Notes: generated from the letters alone by a model not told the origin. Positions 30,409-39,725 are shown, counted from the stretch's first letter. The stretch is 64,000 nt of DNA from Janibacter cremeus (GCF_013409205.1 NZ_JACCAE010000001.1:3100001-3164000), one strand, 5' to 3'. Made by a program: numbers and translations.

Positions 30409-32433
30409 GTGCTCCTGTCCCTGCCCGTCGCCCGGGTCCTCGTCGACACGGGGCTGGTCCACCTCGACCGGCCCTTCGAGTACCTCGTGCCCGAGGAGCT
30501 CGACGAGGCAGCGCAGCCGGGCGTACGGGTCAAGGTGCGCTTCGCCGGTCGCGATCGGCCCGGCTACCTCGTCGAGCGGTCGGACGCCGCCGAGCACGCC
30601 GGACGTCTGGCTCCGATCCGCACGGTCGTCTCCGACGAGCCGGTGCTCACTCCACCGGTCCTCGAGCTGGCCCGGCGACTGGCCGCGCACCAGGCAGCCA
30701 CGAGTGGTGACACGCTTCGTCTGGCGATCCCGCCCCGGCACGCGCGGGCGGAGAAGGCCCTTCCACTTCAGGCGCCCGACGCACCTGCCGGTGGTGCGGA
30801 CACCGTCTCCGCGGAGACCGATGCTGACACTGCGACCACCACCGGTGACGAGGTCTTCACCACGCCTGACGTGTGGGCCGGCTACCGGGCCGGGACCGCA
30901 TGGTGGTCCAGGGTGGCTGCGGGGGAGTCGCCACGCGCCGCGTGGCTGGCCGCCCCTTCGCGACCGGCCGCATCGGACTGGCCGGTCGCCTTCGCACAGG
31001 CCGCTCGTGCGGCACTCGCCTCCGGTCGCGGCTCGGTGCTCGTCGTACCCGACCAGCGGGACGTGACCCGTGTCGACGAGGCGCTGACGCAGCTCCTCGG
31101 GCCCGATCAGCACGTGCGGCTGACCGCCGACCAGGGCCCGCAGGCGCGCTACACCGCCTGGCTGAGAGTCCTGCGCGGACACGTGCGCGTCGTCGTCGGT
31201 ACCAGGGCCGCCGCGTACGCGCCGGTGCACGATCTCGGGCTCGTCGGGTGGTGGGACGACGGGGATGACCTGCACATCGAGCCCAGGGCCCCGTACGCGC
31301 ACGTGCGCCAAGTGCTCACGACGCGCGCCGACATCGAGGACGCGGCCCTGCTCGTCGGGGGCGTGACGATGTCCACGGACATCGCGGCGCTCGTCGACTC
31401 GGGGCGGGTCCACCTCGTGGGTGGCTCCGCCGCGCGACGGGATGCCCCGCGAGTGCTCGTCGCCGGGGAGGGGACCGACGAGGAAAGGGATGGTCCGGGA
31501 GCCCGGGCGCACATACCCTCATCAGCCCACCGGGCCGCCTCGGCCGCGCTGTCGCAGGGGCCGGTGCTGCTCCAGGTGCCGCGCCGCGGGTACCTCCCCG
31601 CGATGTCGTGCGCATCGTGTCGTGCGCCGGCGAGGTGTCCGGACTGCCGTGGTCCGTTGGCCCTGCCTTCGCCGGACCGGACGCCGGAGTGCGGCTGGTG
31701 TGGTCGTGCACCCCGCGGCTTCGTCTGTCCGCACTGCGATGGGGACCGGTTGCGGGCCGGTGTCATCGGCGCCCGTAGGACGGCCGAGGAGATCGGCCGG
31801 TCCTTCCCCGACACCAAGGTCATCACCTCGGGCGCGGGTGAGGTGCACGCGCGCGTCGGCAATGAATCGGCGATCGTCGTGGCCACCCCCGGAGCGGAGC
31901 CCGTGGCGGACGGGGGGTACGCCGCAGTCCTCTTGCTGGACGCCTGGGCGAGTCTGGACCGTCCGGACCTGCGGGCAGCGGAGGAAGCGGTACGTCGTTG
32001 GTTCGCGGCTGCCGGACTGTGCCGGTCGTGGATCGATGGGGGAGTGGTTGTGCTCTGTGGCGCCCCGAGCCACGTGACCATCCCGCCGGTCGAGGCACTC
32101 GTGCGGTGGGACCCGCAGTGGTTCGCCGGCCGCGAGCTGGCCGAGCGCGCGGAGCTCTCCCTGCCCCCGACCACTTGGACCGCCGAGGTCATCGCGCATC
32201 GCAAGCGGGTGGAGCCCATCGAGCACGCCGTGCGCTCGGTGGCGCCTGACGCCGAGCTGCTCGGCCCGCTGCCGGTCGCCGACTCGCAGGAGCAGCGGCG
32301 CCTGGTCGTCAAGGCTCCGTTCGCCGACGGGCCGCTCGTCGCTGCAGCGTTGAAGGATCTCAGGGCAGGAGAAAGCGCCCGCAAGGCAGAAGCCCTGACC
32401 TCGGTGAAGGTGGGTCACCTCGGAGCACTGTGA
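30409..32433 (+). CDS. priA: Primosomal protein N' (PriA), helicase motifs degenerate
   Basis: 674 residues. The N-terminal 3'-DNA-binding domain begins VARVLVDTGLVHLDRPFEYLVP. Zinc-binding cysteines are present in CASCRAPARCPDC, CGWC and CPHC. The helicase ATPase is not functional on sequence grounds. Where Walker A (GxTGSGKT) should lie the protein reads APSRPAASDWP, the DEEH box is replaced by WWDDGDD, and the SATPS motif by GVTMSTD. Loss of these motifs is known for actinobacterial PriA. It may act as a fork-binding scaffold for replication restart rather than as a translocase. Confidence 0.9.
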   Translation: MLLSLPVARVLVDTGLVHLDRPFEYLVPEELDEAAQPGVRVKVRFAGRDRPGYLVERSDAAEHAGRLAPIRTVVSDEPVLTPPVLELARRLAAHQAATSGDTLRLAIPPRHARAEKALPLQAPDAPAGGADTVSAETDADTATTTGDEVFTTPDVWAGYRAGTAWWSRVAAGESPRAAWLAAPSRPAASDWPVAFAQAARAALASGRGSVLVVPDQRDVTRVDEALTQLLGPDQHVRLTADQGPQARYTAWLRVLRGHVRVVVGTRAAAYAPVHDLGLVGWWDDGDDLHIEPRAPYAHVRQVLTTRADIEDAALLVGGVTMSTDIAALVDSGRVHLVGGSAARRDAPRVLVAGEGTDEERDGPGARAHIPSSAHRAASAALSQGPVLLQVPRRGYLPAMSCASCRAPARCPDCRGPLALPSPDRTPECGWCGRAPRGFVCPHCDGDRLRAGVIGARRTAEEIGRSFPDTKVITSGAGEVHARVGNESAIVVATPGAEPVADGGYAAVLLLDAWASLDRPDLRAAEEAVRRWFAAAGLCRSWIDGGVVVLCGAPSHVTIPPVEALVRWDPQWFAGRELAERAELSLPPTTWTAEVIAHRKRVEPIEHAVRSVAPDAELLGPLPVADSQEQRRLVVKAPFADGPLVAAALKDLRAGESARKAEALTSVKVGHLGAL

Positions 32434-32486
32434 CGACTCGGACCGTGCGGTGTGGGTGCACAGGACGGCCGCATGACGATGCCGCC

Positions 32487-32492
32487 TAGAAT
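32487..32492 (+). promoter_or_regulatory. -10 hexamer (TAGAAT), leaderless fmt
   Basis: TAGAAT is followed by 7 nt and the fmt GTG. It is a near-consensus hexamer in a GC-rich intergenic stretch without a Shine-Dalgarno. This supports the GTG at 32500 over an upstream ATG. Confidence 0.6.
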
Positions 32493-32499
32493 CGCACCC

Positions 32500-33432
32500 G
32501 TGCGACTGATCTTTGCCGGGACCCCACAGGTCGCCGTCCCCTCCCTTCGTGCCCTGGCCGACTCCGACCACGAGGTCGTCGCGGTGGTCACCAGACCCGA
32601 CGCCCGGGCCGGACGGGGGCGTCGCCTCGAGCCGTCACCGGTCAAGACGGCGGCGCAGGAGATGGGTCTGCCGGTCTTCACCCCGACCAGCCCGAAGGAC
32701 CCCGAATTCATCGCGACCCTGACCGAGTTGGCACCGGACTGCTGCCCGGTCGTCGCCTATGGGGCGCTCCTGCCGCAGGAAGTCCTGGGCATCCCGACCC
32801 ACGGGTGGGTCAACCTCCACTTCTCGCTGCTGCCGCAGTGGCGGGGCGCGGCTCCCGTGCAGCGCGCGATCATCGTCGGTGACGAGATCACGGGCGCGAG
32901 CACCTTCCTGATCGAGGCCGGCCTCGACACCGGGCCCGTCTTCGGGACGATGACCGAGCGGATCCGGCCCGACGACACCTCGGGAGATCTCCTCAACCGG
33001 CTCGCCGAGGCGGGCGCTCCCCTTCTCGTGGCGACGATGGACGGCATCGAGACCGGCGAACTAGAGCCACAGGAACAGCCGACCGAGGGGATCAGCCACG
33101 CCGCCAAGCTCACCGTCGAGGACGCCCGGGTCGACCTGACCCATCCAGCGATGGCGGTCGATCGCCAGATCCGTGGCTGCACCCCGGAGCCCGGCGCGTG
33201 GACGACCTTCCGTGGCGACCGGCTCAAGCTGGGTCCGGTGACGATCACCGACGAGACCCTGTCGGCAGGTCTCGTCGATGCGCGCAAGCGCGAGGTTCTC
33301 GTCGGCACCGCCGACCGGGCCGTCCGCCTGGGTGAGGTCACCCCCCTGGGCAAGAAGCCGATGCCCGCCGCCGACTGGGCTCGGGGCGTGCGGGTGGCCA
33401 CCGATGAACGACTGGGCGAGGAGCAGGCATGA
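32500..33432 (+). CDS. fmt: Methionyl-tRNA formyltransferase
   Basis: 310 residues, the family's usual length when the leaderless GTG is used; upstream ATGs would add 16 atypical residues. [14 protein letters not shown] opens the Rossmann domain. [21 protein letters not shown] contains the HxSLLPxxRG catalytic region. The C-terminal OB-like tRNA domain ends at about residue 305. It formylates initiator Met-tRNA. Overlaps rsmB (ATGA). Confidence 0.95.
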   Translation: MRLIFAGTPQVAVPSLRALADSDHEVVAVVTRPDARAGRGRRLEPSPVKTAAQEMGLPVFTPTSPKDPEFIATLTELAPDCCPVVAYGALLPQEVLGIPTHGWVNLHFSLLPQWRGAAPVQRAIIVGDEITGASTFLIEAGLDTGPVFGTMTERIRPDDTSGDLLNRLAEAGAPLLVATMDGIETGELEPQEQPTEGISHAAKLTVEDARVDLTHPAMAVDRQIRGCTPEPGAWTTFRGDRLKLGPVTITDETLSAGLVDARKREVLVGTADRAVRLGEVTPLGKKPMPAADWARGVRVATDERLGEEQA

Positions 33433-34952
33433 GCGATGCACGATCGGGGTCCGGTGGGCCTCGGGGACAGCATGACGGGGGTGGCCAGCGCCGCGGTCCT
33501 CGTCAGAAGTCGCGGACCGCGCCCGCCCAGCGCTCACGTCAGGGCAGTCCCGCGCGCAGGATCGCACTCGCCGTGCTGCGGGCCGTCGGCGACGGCGCCT
33601 ACGCCAACCTCGAGCTGCCCAAGGCCTTGCGACATGCACGGCTGGACGGCCGGGATGCGGCCTTTGCCACCGAGCTGACGTACGGCACCCTGCGGATGCA
33701 GGGCTTCTACGACGCCGTTATCGCCGAGGCCACCCGGCGTCCGACGAGTCGACTCGACGGCGGCGTCCTCGACGTCCTACGGATGGGGATCCACCAGGTC
33801 CTCGCCATGCGGGTGCCGGACCACGCCGCCGCCGACCAGGCCGTCGGCCTGGCCCGCTCGGTCGCCGGCCCGGGCGCAGCAAGCCTGGTCAACGCCGTCA
33901 TGCGTCGCGTCTCCGAGAGCAGTGTGGAGGAGTGGCGCGAGCGGGTCGTGCCCACGGAGCCGCTCGCCGAGCGACTCGCGATCGAGCACTCCCACCCCGT
34001 GTGGATCATCAAGGCGCTGCGCCAGGCCCTCATCGGCCACGGTCTGGCGACGCCCGAGACCGGTGACGCAGCCATCGAGGAGCTGCTCGCCTCGCACAAC
34101 GTCCCCGCGCCCGTTTCCCTCGTCGCCCGCCCGGGTCTTGCCGATGTCGACGAGCTGCTCGGGGCCGGGGCCCACGTCGGGCGTTGGTCCCCCTTCGCGG
34201 CCGAGCTCGATGGTGGGGACCCCGGTGCCATCGAGGCAGTCCGCGAGGGACGCGCGGCCGTCCAGGACGAGGGCAGCCAGCTGCTCGCGCTGGCTCTTGC
34301 GGCCGTCCCGCTGGACGCACACGAGGACGGCTCGACCGAGCGGTGGCTCGATCTGTGCGCGGGGCCCGGGGGGAAGGCCGGACTGCTCGCAGCCGAGGCG
34401 CTGGCACAGGGGGCTGACCTCGTCGCGAATGATGTCAGCGACCACCGCACCGACCTGGTGCGCCAGACCCTGCGTCCGGCTCTGGATGCCGCGCAGGCTG
34501 CCGGCCGACACCTCGAGGTCCGGACCGGCGACGGACGTGAGGTCGGCGTCGACGAGCCCGAACGCTACGACCGCGTCCTCGTCGATGCACCGTGCACCGG
34601 CCTGGGCGCCCTGCGCCGGCGCCCGGAGGCACGCTGGCGGCGCCAGCCGAGCGACCTCGTCGGCCTCGGCCCCCTCCAGCGTGACCTGCTCATCTCCGCG
34701 ATCGAGGCGACCCGACCGGGTGGCGTCATCGCCTACGCGACATGCAGCCCGCACCTGTCCGAGACGACCTTTGTCGTGCGTGACGTGGTGAAGAAGCGCG
34801 ACGACGTGGAGCAGGTCGATGCTCGTGAGCTGCTCGACCAGGTCGCGACGGGGGACCTCACCGACCTCGGGGCCGGTCCCGCCGCTCAGATGTGGCCGCA
34901 CATCCACGGCACGGACGGGATGTTCCTGGCGGTGCTGCGTAAGCGGGGGTAG
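33429..34952 (+). CDS. rsmB: 16S rRNA (cytosine(967)-C(5))-methyltransferase
   Basis: 507 residues. A basic, low-complexity N-terminus (about 1-40) precedes a NusB-like RNA-binding domain (about 40-180). The SAM-dependent RsmB/F methyltransferase domain follows. SAM motif I is [12 protein letters not shown], motif [22 protein letters not shown], and the catalytic cysteine is in [10 protein letters not shown]. It methylates C967 of 16S rRNA. Coupled to fmt. Ends in TAG 16 bp before the converging DUF222-HNH gene, where the usual rsmB-rpe order is interrupted. Confidence 0.94.
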   Translation: MSDARSGSGGPRGQHDGGGQRRGPRQKSRTAPAQRSRQGSPARRIALAVLRAVGDGAYANLELPKALRHARLDGRDAAFATELTYGTLRMQGFYDAVIAEATRRPTSRLDGGVLDVLRMGIHQVLAMRVPDHAAADQAVGLARSVAGPGAASLVNAVMRRVSESSVEEWRERVVPTEPLAERLAIEHSHPVWIIKALRQALIGHGLATPETGDAAIEELLASHNVPAPVSLVARPGLADVDELLGAGAHVGRWSPFAAELDGGDPGAIEAVREGRAAVQDEGSQLLALALAAVPLDAHEDGSTERWLDLCAGPGGKAGLLAAEALAQGADLVANDVSDHRTDLVRQTLRPALDAAQAAGRHLEVRTGDGREVGVDEPERYDRVLVDAPCTGLGALRRRPEARWRRQPSDLVGLGPLQRDLLISAIEATRPGGVIAYATCSPHLSETTFVVRDVVKKRDDVEQVDARELLDQVATGDLTDLGAGPAAQMWPHIHGTDGMFLAVLRKRG

Positions 34953-34968
34953 CCGGGAGCGCGTCAGG

Positions 34969-36444
34969 TCAGGCAGCGTCGAGGAAGCGTTCCAGTGTCC
35001 GCTCGAGCTCCGACTCGGGATGTGCACGTGTGCGCGGTTGTCGGCCGTGGCCGAACAGAGGCGCAGCGACGCAGCGGTGCTCGCGACCGGTGGGCGTGGT
35101 CAGGTGGAACTCGTGGGGTCCACCGCCGGGGTCCAGCCCCGTGACGGTGACCTCGGCCGACCAACCGGGTTCTTCCTTGACCAGGTTGTGGCGTTGACAC
35201 AGTCCTGCGGCGTTGATGGCGACGGTGTGTCCGCCACGGGCCACCGGGTGGATGTGGTCGACCTGTCGGGCGGGCGCGTCGCACCACGGCATCCGGCAGA
35301 CCGGGTCCCGTAGCTGGAGCAGGCGCCGCAGCGAACCACTGAACAGCCGACGCGCGGAGTCCATCGCGACCAGGTCGCGGCCACCGGGGCCGGTCCACAG
35401 CCGCCGAAGCCAGACCCCGGCTGTCTCCGTGCTCTCGTCGTCGAGCTGCTCGTCGTCCTCGAGCAGGGTGAGCAGGTGCTCCCGGGCCGCTGATGCCGGT
35501 ACCGCGCCCCATCCGGGAACCTCGGTACCGCCCTCGCTTCTCTCATGGTCGGCATGGCCGTCCTGACCGGGGAAGAACGCGGACTCGCTCATCACCAGGC
35601 AGACCTCGATCGGCTGTGCCTGATCTGCTGCGCGGCCGGAGAGCCGCTCCAGCGCGGTGTCAGCCATCCATGCCCCTCGGGAGCGATCGTCCTCAGCTCG
35701 CGAGTTGTCCAGGACCGGATCGCCGGTGGCCACGAAGCGGGCCTTCTCCGCCATGGTCAGCGAGGCCTGCGCGCCGACGACGTCGATCATCGACCCCAGG
35801 ATGCTCAGGTAGGCCATCCCATCGGGGGCCGGGCGCACCGTCACGCAGCGTGACGGGACGGCACGGGAACGACGCTCGACGACCGCGTCCGGGTCGAGGT
35901 CGAGGGTTGCGCGGCGGGCAGCTCCGGCCAGCGCCTTGTCTCCCAATCGGGTCAGCTCGCCCGCCAGCCGACGGTCTGCCTCCAGTCGGTCCGCGCGCGT
36001 CAGGCACGCGGTCTCCCGGGCGACGATGGTCGCGCGCCACTCACTGATGTCGCCCGCGGTCAGGGCTGTCATCGTGCATGGCAACTCATGGGTCAGTGCC
36101 TGTGCGAGTCCGACGTGCCGATCGGCCTGTCCCGGCGAGCACCGTCGTGCCAGGGCCACCTCTGCTCGGGCCGCGCTGCGAGCTCGCGCCGCTGCGCGGC
36201 GACTGATCTCTCCCCGCGCGGCCGCCGCCTGCGCGTCCGCATCTCGCTCGGCCACGAAGGAGTCCGTGGCGCGGGCCTGCACGGCGGCAGCGACTCCCTT
36301 CGCCGCCTCGAGTGTCTCCACAACCTGTAGGCGCTCCGCCTGCGTCAGTCCTTGTACAGCGATGTCAGACAGCCATGCCACCGTGTCAGCAAGCAGCGCG
36401 GGCAGCCCTGAGCCCGACTCCTGCGACTCGATCGCCTGGACCAT
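34969..36444 (-). CDS. DUF222 / HNH endonuclease domain protein (13E12-repeat type)
   Basis: 491 residues. The N-terminal DUF222 region is rich in alanine and arginine and helical (about 30-330). A C-terminal HNH nuclease domain at about 383-428 has zinc-type cysteines in CRMPWC, the DH pair of RQVDHIHP at 396-397 and the asparagine/histidine in LCQRHNLV. An AAAGGGG Shine-Dalgarno precedes the ATG. A perfect LexA box lies 33 bp upstream, matching the DNA-damage control known for mycobacterial 13E12 genes. These genes are multicopy and thought mobile or intervening in actinobacteria. The actual function is not established. Confidence 0.9.
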   Translation of the reverse strand: MVQAIESQESGSGLPALLADTVAWLSDIAVQGLTQAERLQVVETLEAAKGVAAAVQARATDSFVAERDADAQAAAARGEISRRAAARARSAARAEVALARRCSPGQADRHVGLAQALTHELPCTMTALTAGDISEWRATIVARETACLTRADRLEADRRLAGELTRLGDKALAGAARRATLDLDPDAVVERRSRAVPSRCVTVRPAPDGMAYLSILGSMIDVVGAQASLTMAEKARFVATGDPVLDNSRAEDDRSRGAWMADTALERLSGRAADQAQPIEVCLVMSESAFFPGQDGHADHERSEGGTEVPGWGAVPASAAREHLLTLLEDDEQLDDESTETAGVWLRRLWTGPGGRDLVAMDSARRLFSGSLRRLLQLRDPVCRMPWCDAPARQVDHIHPVARGGHTVAINAAGLCQRHNLVKEEPGWSAEVTVTGLDPGGGPHEFHLTTPTGREHRCVAAPLFGHGRQPRTRAHPESELERTLERFLDAA

Positions 36445-36476
36445 CTGGTTCCCCTTTCGCTACTGCCATCCATAGT

Positions 36477-36490
36477 CGAACACCTGTTCG
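36477..36490. promoter_or_regulatory. SOS (LexA) box upstream of the DUF222-HNH gene
   Basis: CGAACACCTGTTCG fits CGAAC-N4-GTTCG, the Gram-positive/actinobacterial LexA operator, with perfectly matching half-sites. It lies 33-46 bp upstream of the HNH start codon, over the expected promoter. The lipoprotein remnant on the other strand starts 161 bp away, so the HNH gene is the better target. Confidence 0.85.
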
Positions 36491-36507
36491 ATGATGTCAA
36501 CAGGTGT
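36480..36507. repeat. Inverted repeat partly covering the LexA box
   Basis: ACACCTGTT (36480-36488) and AACAGGTGT (36499-36507) are perfect 9-bp arms around a 10-nt spacer. The left arm lies within the SOS box. It may be a second operator or a weak hairpin. The remaining sequence to 36650 contains no gene I can support. Confidence 0.5.
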
Positions 36508-36650
36508 GCCCACGCTGAATCGGTCGTATCGCGGAGCGGTTGGCGCCTGTGGTTTCCAAGATGCGGTGACGCGAGATTTGGCTACCTTGGCAGCCGGCCC
36601 GGATGGCAGCGAGCACCGCGAGGTGCTGTCTGACGATGAAGGGGTCCTGG

Positions 36651-37243
36651 ATGAGGTTCGGTCGTGGAGCAGGCCTGCTGGTCGCCACCGCCTTGGCGAT
36701 GAGCGGTCTGTCGGCGTGTGGGGATGAGAGCGGGCCGACGCCTCCCGCGACGACTGCCTCGCCCATCGACAAGGGTACCGACTCGCCGTCCGAGACATCG
36801 GGCCCCAGCGATGGCGCATCAGGCGGCAGCGCCGACGATGTGCCAGCCGCCGCACAAGCGAAGACCAAAGTGGGCGCAATGGCCTATACGAAGTTCTGGT
36901 TCGAGCAATCTGCCAGAGCGACGCACTCGGCGATCTTTCTTGGTTGGAAGCTGACACCGACGAGCGCTGTGAGGCCTGCCAGAGCTTTCTTGACCTGGCT
37001 CGCGAAGACGCTGACGAAGGCCTGACGTCCAACTGTGTCCCGATTCAGGTTGGGAGCCCCACTGCCACCACACGCGCCAACGGGAAGGGTTACCGAGTCA
37101 GTCTGCCGACGAGGAGCACGCGCAACTCGATGGTCGATGCCAAAGGCGTGAAGAAGCAGACTTACGAAGGCGCGGAATACACCTTCGTCACGCATACGAC
37201 GTGGGAGGACGACGGCTCGGTGCTCCTGAACTGGATAAACCAA
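36651..37243 (+). pseudogene. Frameshifted lipoprotein gene, DUF6318-like
   Basis: The ATG at 36651 has AAGGGG 6 nt upstream. It opens a lipoprotein signal peptide ending in the lipobox LSAC and a Ser/Thr/Pro-rich linker. The frame then runs through AYTKFWFEQSARATHS and is lost at about 36927-36932. After a one-base deletion in that interval, the next frame continues sensibly as DLSWLEADTDERCEACQSFL, including the C-x2-C pair and helical block I associate with DUF6318 proteins. It then runs to WEDDGSVLLNW without a stop of its own. Either a pseudogene or an assembly error. Base composition is less GC-rich than the neighbours. Confidence 0.7.
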
Positions 37244-38026
37244 GTGAACATCGCACCCGTCCTGGCCTCTTCGTTACTCCTTCTGGGGGCTCCCACGACT
37301 ATGGATAGCGACCCAAAGGCACAACTGGGCGATCGTTGGGCAGAAGCCGCTTCAGAAGTCAGCATGGATCTTGCAGGAGCAGCAAGTGACCCCACGCCGG
37401 TGGCGCCGGCGCCAGACTTCGACCCCACGGATCTCTCCGATTCGACCGCTCGCCAACCGTCGGTCTCGAATGCACCACCGAAGGTCGATGTCGACATCCG
37501 TACCGAGGCGTGCACCGACATGGGCGACCCATCTGCGCGAACACGCGCACGGCCTGCATGGTCGACTCCGGCAACCTGAACGACTTCGAGCCGCCCACCA
37601 AGGTCTACGCCAGTACCAACGACGGCCCCTGGACGTACATCGATATCTACTGCGGCACCCCCGAATCAGTGTCCCTTCCCGACGCTGACGGCGAGCCCGT
37701 CGAGGTCACCGTCGAAGCGCCGCCTGTGCCGACTTTCGCGCGAATCCCGAACGCCTACAGGAAGCTGCCCTTCAGCAAGCCCACCGCGAGCATCCAACCC
37801 GTGGGCCTGAAGGCGTTGATCAGCCTGGAGACCTTCTACGCCGCGCACTGGCCGGACGACAACGGCCTGCAGCCCGGTGAGGTCAGCAAACCTCCCCGGC
37901 TGCTCTCGTGGACCGTGCAGTTCAAGGTCGCAGCGCAGGACTACCGATACAACTACGGCGACGGCACCAACTCCGGCTGCGACCCTGCAGATCCTGGGCA
38001 CCGACACCAAGCTCGCCGCCGACTAG
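37244..38026 (+). pseudogene. Frameshifted, 3'-truncated secreted protein gene
   Basis: A GTG at 37244 begins a signal-peptide-like stretch (IAPVLASSLLLLGAP) and a linker with DFDPTDLSDSTARQPSVSN. The frame breaks at about 37522-37530, again consistent with one lost base, and resumes as ICANTRTACMVDSG through NDGPWTYIDIYC to [17 protein letters not shown]. The PKD-like YGDGT motif is then followed by unrelated frame without a stop until inside rpe, so the 3' end is missing. A short tail in another frame ([17 protein letters not shown] at 38024-38026) may belong to a displaced gene. The cysteine-rich pattern suggests export. Function unknown. Confidence 0.6.
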
Positions 38027-38042
38027 TGGTGTACTGGCCCCC

Positions 38043-38699
38043 GTGCAGATCTCCCCGAGCATCCTGTCCGCAGACTTCGCCAACCTCGAGTCCGAGCTGG
38101 CCGCCATCAGCAACGCCGACTGGGCGCACGTCGACGTCATGGACGCACACTTCGTGCCCAACCTGACGCTCGGTCTGCCGATCGTCGAGTCGCTGCTGCG
38201 GGTCAGTCCGATCCCGATCGACTGCCACCTGATGATCGAGGACCCGGACCACTGGGCGCCGCCGTACGCCGAGGCGGGAGCCAAGAGCGTCACCTTCCAC
38301 ATCGAGGCGGCGAAGGACCCGGTGACCCTCGCCCGCGACATCCGCGCCCAGGGCGCCCGGGCAAGCATGGCGATCAAGCCGGGGACCCCCTTCGCTCCCT
38401 ACGAGGAGCTGCTGACCGAGGTCGACATGGTGCTCGTCATGACCGTCGAGCCGGGCTTCGGCGGGCAGTCCTTCATGGCCGACCAGATGCCCAAGGTGAC
38501 GCAGGTGCGCGAGGCCGTGCAGAAGCACGGTGGTGACATCTGGATCCAGGTCGACGGCGGCGTCTCCGCCAAGACCATCGAGCAGTGCGCAGAGGCAGGC
38601 GCTGACGTCTTCGTCGCCGGGTCAGCCGTGTACGGGGCGCACGAGGCCGCGTCCGCGGTCGACGAGCTTCGGGAGCTGGCGCTCCGCCACGCCCACTGA
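38043..38699 (+). CDS. rpe: Ribulose-phosphate 3-epimerase
   Basis: 218 residues, GTG start. [33 protein letters not shown] (metal ligands His/Asp), [22 protein letters not shown] and [10 protein letters not shown] are all canonical. It interconverts ribulose-5-P and xylulose-5-P in the pentose phosphate pathway, supplying precursors for PRPP used by pyr, his and trp genes here. No Shine-Dalgarno is visible. Confidence 0.96.
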   Translation: MQISPSILSADFANLESELAAISNADWAHVDVMDAHFVPNLTLGLPIVESLLRVSPIPIDCHLMIEDPDHWAPPYAEAGAKSVTFHIEAAKDPVTLARDIRAQGARASMAIKPGTPFAPYEELLTEVDMVLVMTVEPGFGGQSFMADQMPKVTQVREAVQKHGGDIWIQVDGGVSAKTIEQCAEAGADVFVAGSAVYGAHEAASAVDELRELALRHAH

Positions 38700-38726
38700 G
38701 CCGCTCGGTCAGGTCAGGGACGACGC

Positions 38727-39440
38727 GTGTCCATCATCGATTGGATCTACTCGGCGGGCGTCGACATCGCCGGCTACCGCCTGTCGCTCATGGAGGTCAT
38801 CGGGATCGGCTTCGGTCTCGCCTCGGCGATCGGAGGAATGCTCCGCAAGATCTGGGCCTGGCCGATCGGGATCGTCGGCAATGCGATCCTCTTCCTCGTC
38901 TACATCGGCATCACGATGGGCGTCCACGACAAGGCGCCGCTCTTCGGCCAGTCGGCCCGCCAGATCTTCTTCATCGCCACCTCGCTCTTCGGCTGGTGGC
39001 GTTGGCAGCACGTCAAGGCGCAGCGGCACGACGGTGATGGCCGAGCGATCACCCCACGGTGGGCGAAGGGGACCGAGCGCCTCGGTCTGGCGCTCACCCT
39101 GGTCATCGGGATCGTCGTCGTGCAGCAGGGTTTCGCCACGCTCGGTGCGGGCTGGCCGGCGCCGCGTTGGTACTACTGGGCGGACGCGTGGATCTTTATG
39201 GGCTCGCTGCTCGCGACGTACGCGATGGCCCGGGGCTGGAACGAGTTCTGGTTGATCTGGATCGGCGTGGACCTCGTGGGAGTGCCCCTGCTGTGGCACA
39301 GCGGATACCTGCCGACCGCCCTGCTCTACGCGGTCTACGCCCTCTTCGTCCTCTACGGCTTCCTCGTCTGGCGACGCGCGACCCGGGCCGAGAGTCCGGA
39401 CGGTGAACCCGTGGCGTCGACATCGGCCGCGGCCAACTAG
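38727..39440 (+). CDS. pnuC: Nicotinamide riboside transporter PnuC
   Basis: 237 residues, about seven hydrophobic segments. The family core is [21 protein letters not shown], with the FGWWRWQH motif after the third or fourth span. A further WxxW-type segment lies in [16 protein letters not shown]. PnuC proteins take up nicotinamide riboside by facilitated diffusion for NAD salvage. The GTG start has AGGGA 6 nt upstream. Between rpe and the his genes many actinobacteria carry riboflavin genes; here only pnuC is found. Its TAG stop is part of the hisE promoter hexamer. Confidence 0.88.
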   Translation: MSIIDWIYSAGVDIAGYRLSLMEVIGIGFGLASAIGGMLRKIWAWPIGIVGNAILFLVYIGITMGVHDKAPLFGQSARQIFFIATSLFGWWRWQHVKAQRHDGDGRAITPRWAKGTERLGLALTLVIGIVVVQQGFATLGAGWPAPRWYYWADAWIFMGSLLATYAMARGWNEFWLIWIGVDLVGVPLLWHSGYLPTALLYAVYALFVLYGFLVWRRATRAESPDGEPVASTSAAAN

Positions 39441-39443
39441 GCT
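39438..39443 (+). promoter_or_regulatory. -10 hexamer (TAGGCT) of hisE-hisG, nested in the pnuC stop
   Basis: The first three bases are the pnuC TAG stop. The hisE GTG follows 8 nt after the hexamer, and no Shine-Dalgarno is present. This predicts a leaderless hisEG transcript independent of pnuC. Confidence 0.55.
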
Positions 39444-39451
39444 GGACCGTT

Positions 39452-39715
39452 GTGAAGACCTTCGACACCCTCTTCGCCGAACTCACCCAGAAGGCCGCGG
39501 AACGGCCCGAGGGCTCGGGCACCGTCGCCCAGCTCGACGCCGGCACCCATGCGATCGGCAAGAAGATCGTCGAGGAGGCCGCTGAGGTGTGGATGGCTGC
39601 GGAGTACGAGAGCAAGGAGGAGCTGGCCGAGGAGATCAGCCAGCTGCTCTACCACCTGCAGGTGCTGATGATCGACGGTGGCCTGACCCCCGACGACGTC
39701 TACACCCACCTCTGA
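39452..39715 (+). CDS. hisE: Phosphoribosyl-ATP diphosphatase
   Basis: 87 residues, a stand-alone His[37 protein letters not shown] carries the EExxE/ExxD-type metal-binding helices of the MazG-like fold. It hydrolyses PR-ATP to PR-AMP, the substrate of HisI encoded at 44448. Immediately upstream of hisG, the normal actinobacterial pair. Confidence 0.96.
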   Translation: MKTFDTLFAELTQKAAERPEGSGTVAQLDAGTHAIGKKIVEEAAEVWMAAEYESKEELAEEISQLLYHLQVLMIDGGLTPDDVYTHL

Positions 39716-39725
39716 GAGGACCGAC

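Noticed and set aside
29377..31512. 711-codon open frame on the minus strand across metK and priA
   Set aside because: Composition is the arginine/glycine/valine-rich pattern of the complement of GC-rich codons. It has no domain, and two well-supported genes occupy the other strand.
36944..37579. Independent intact gene in this frame
   Set aside because: It begins mid-domain without a ribosome-binding site and is better explained as the continuation of the frameshifted lipoprotein gene running into the next one.
38031..38043. GTG at 38031 as rpe start
   Set aside because: It adds four residues (VLAP) before the conserved QISPSIL start; the GTG at 38043 fits the family better.
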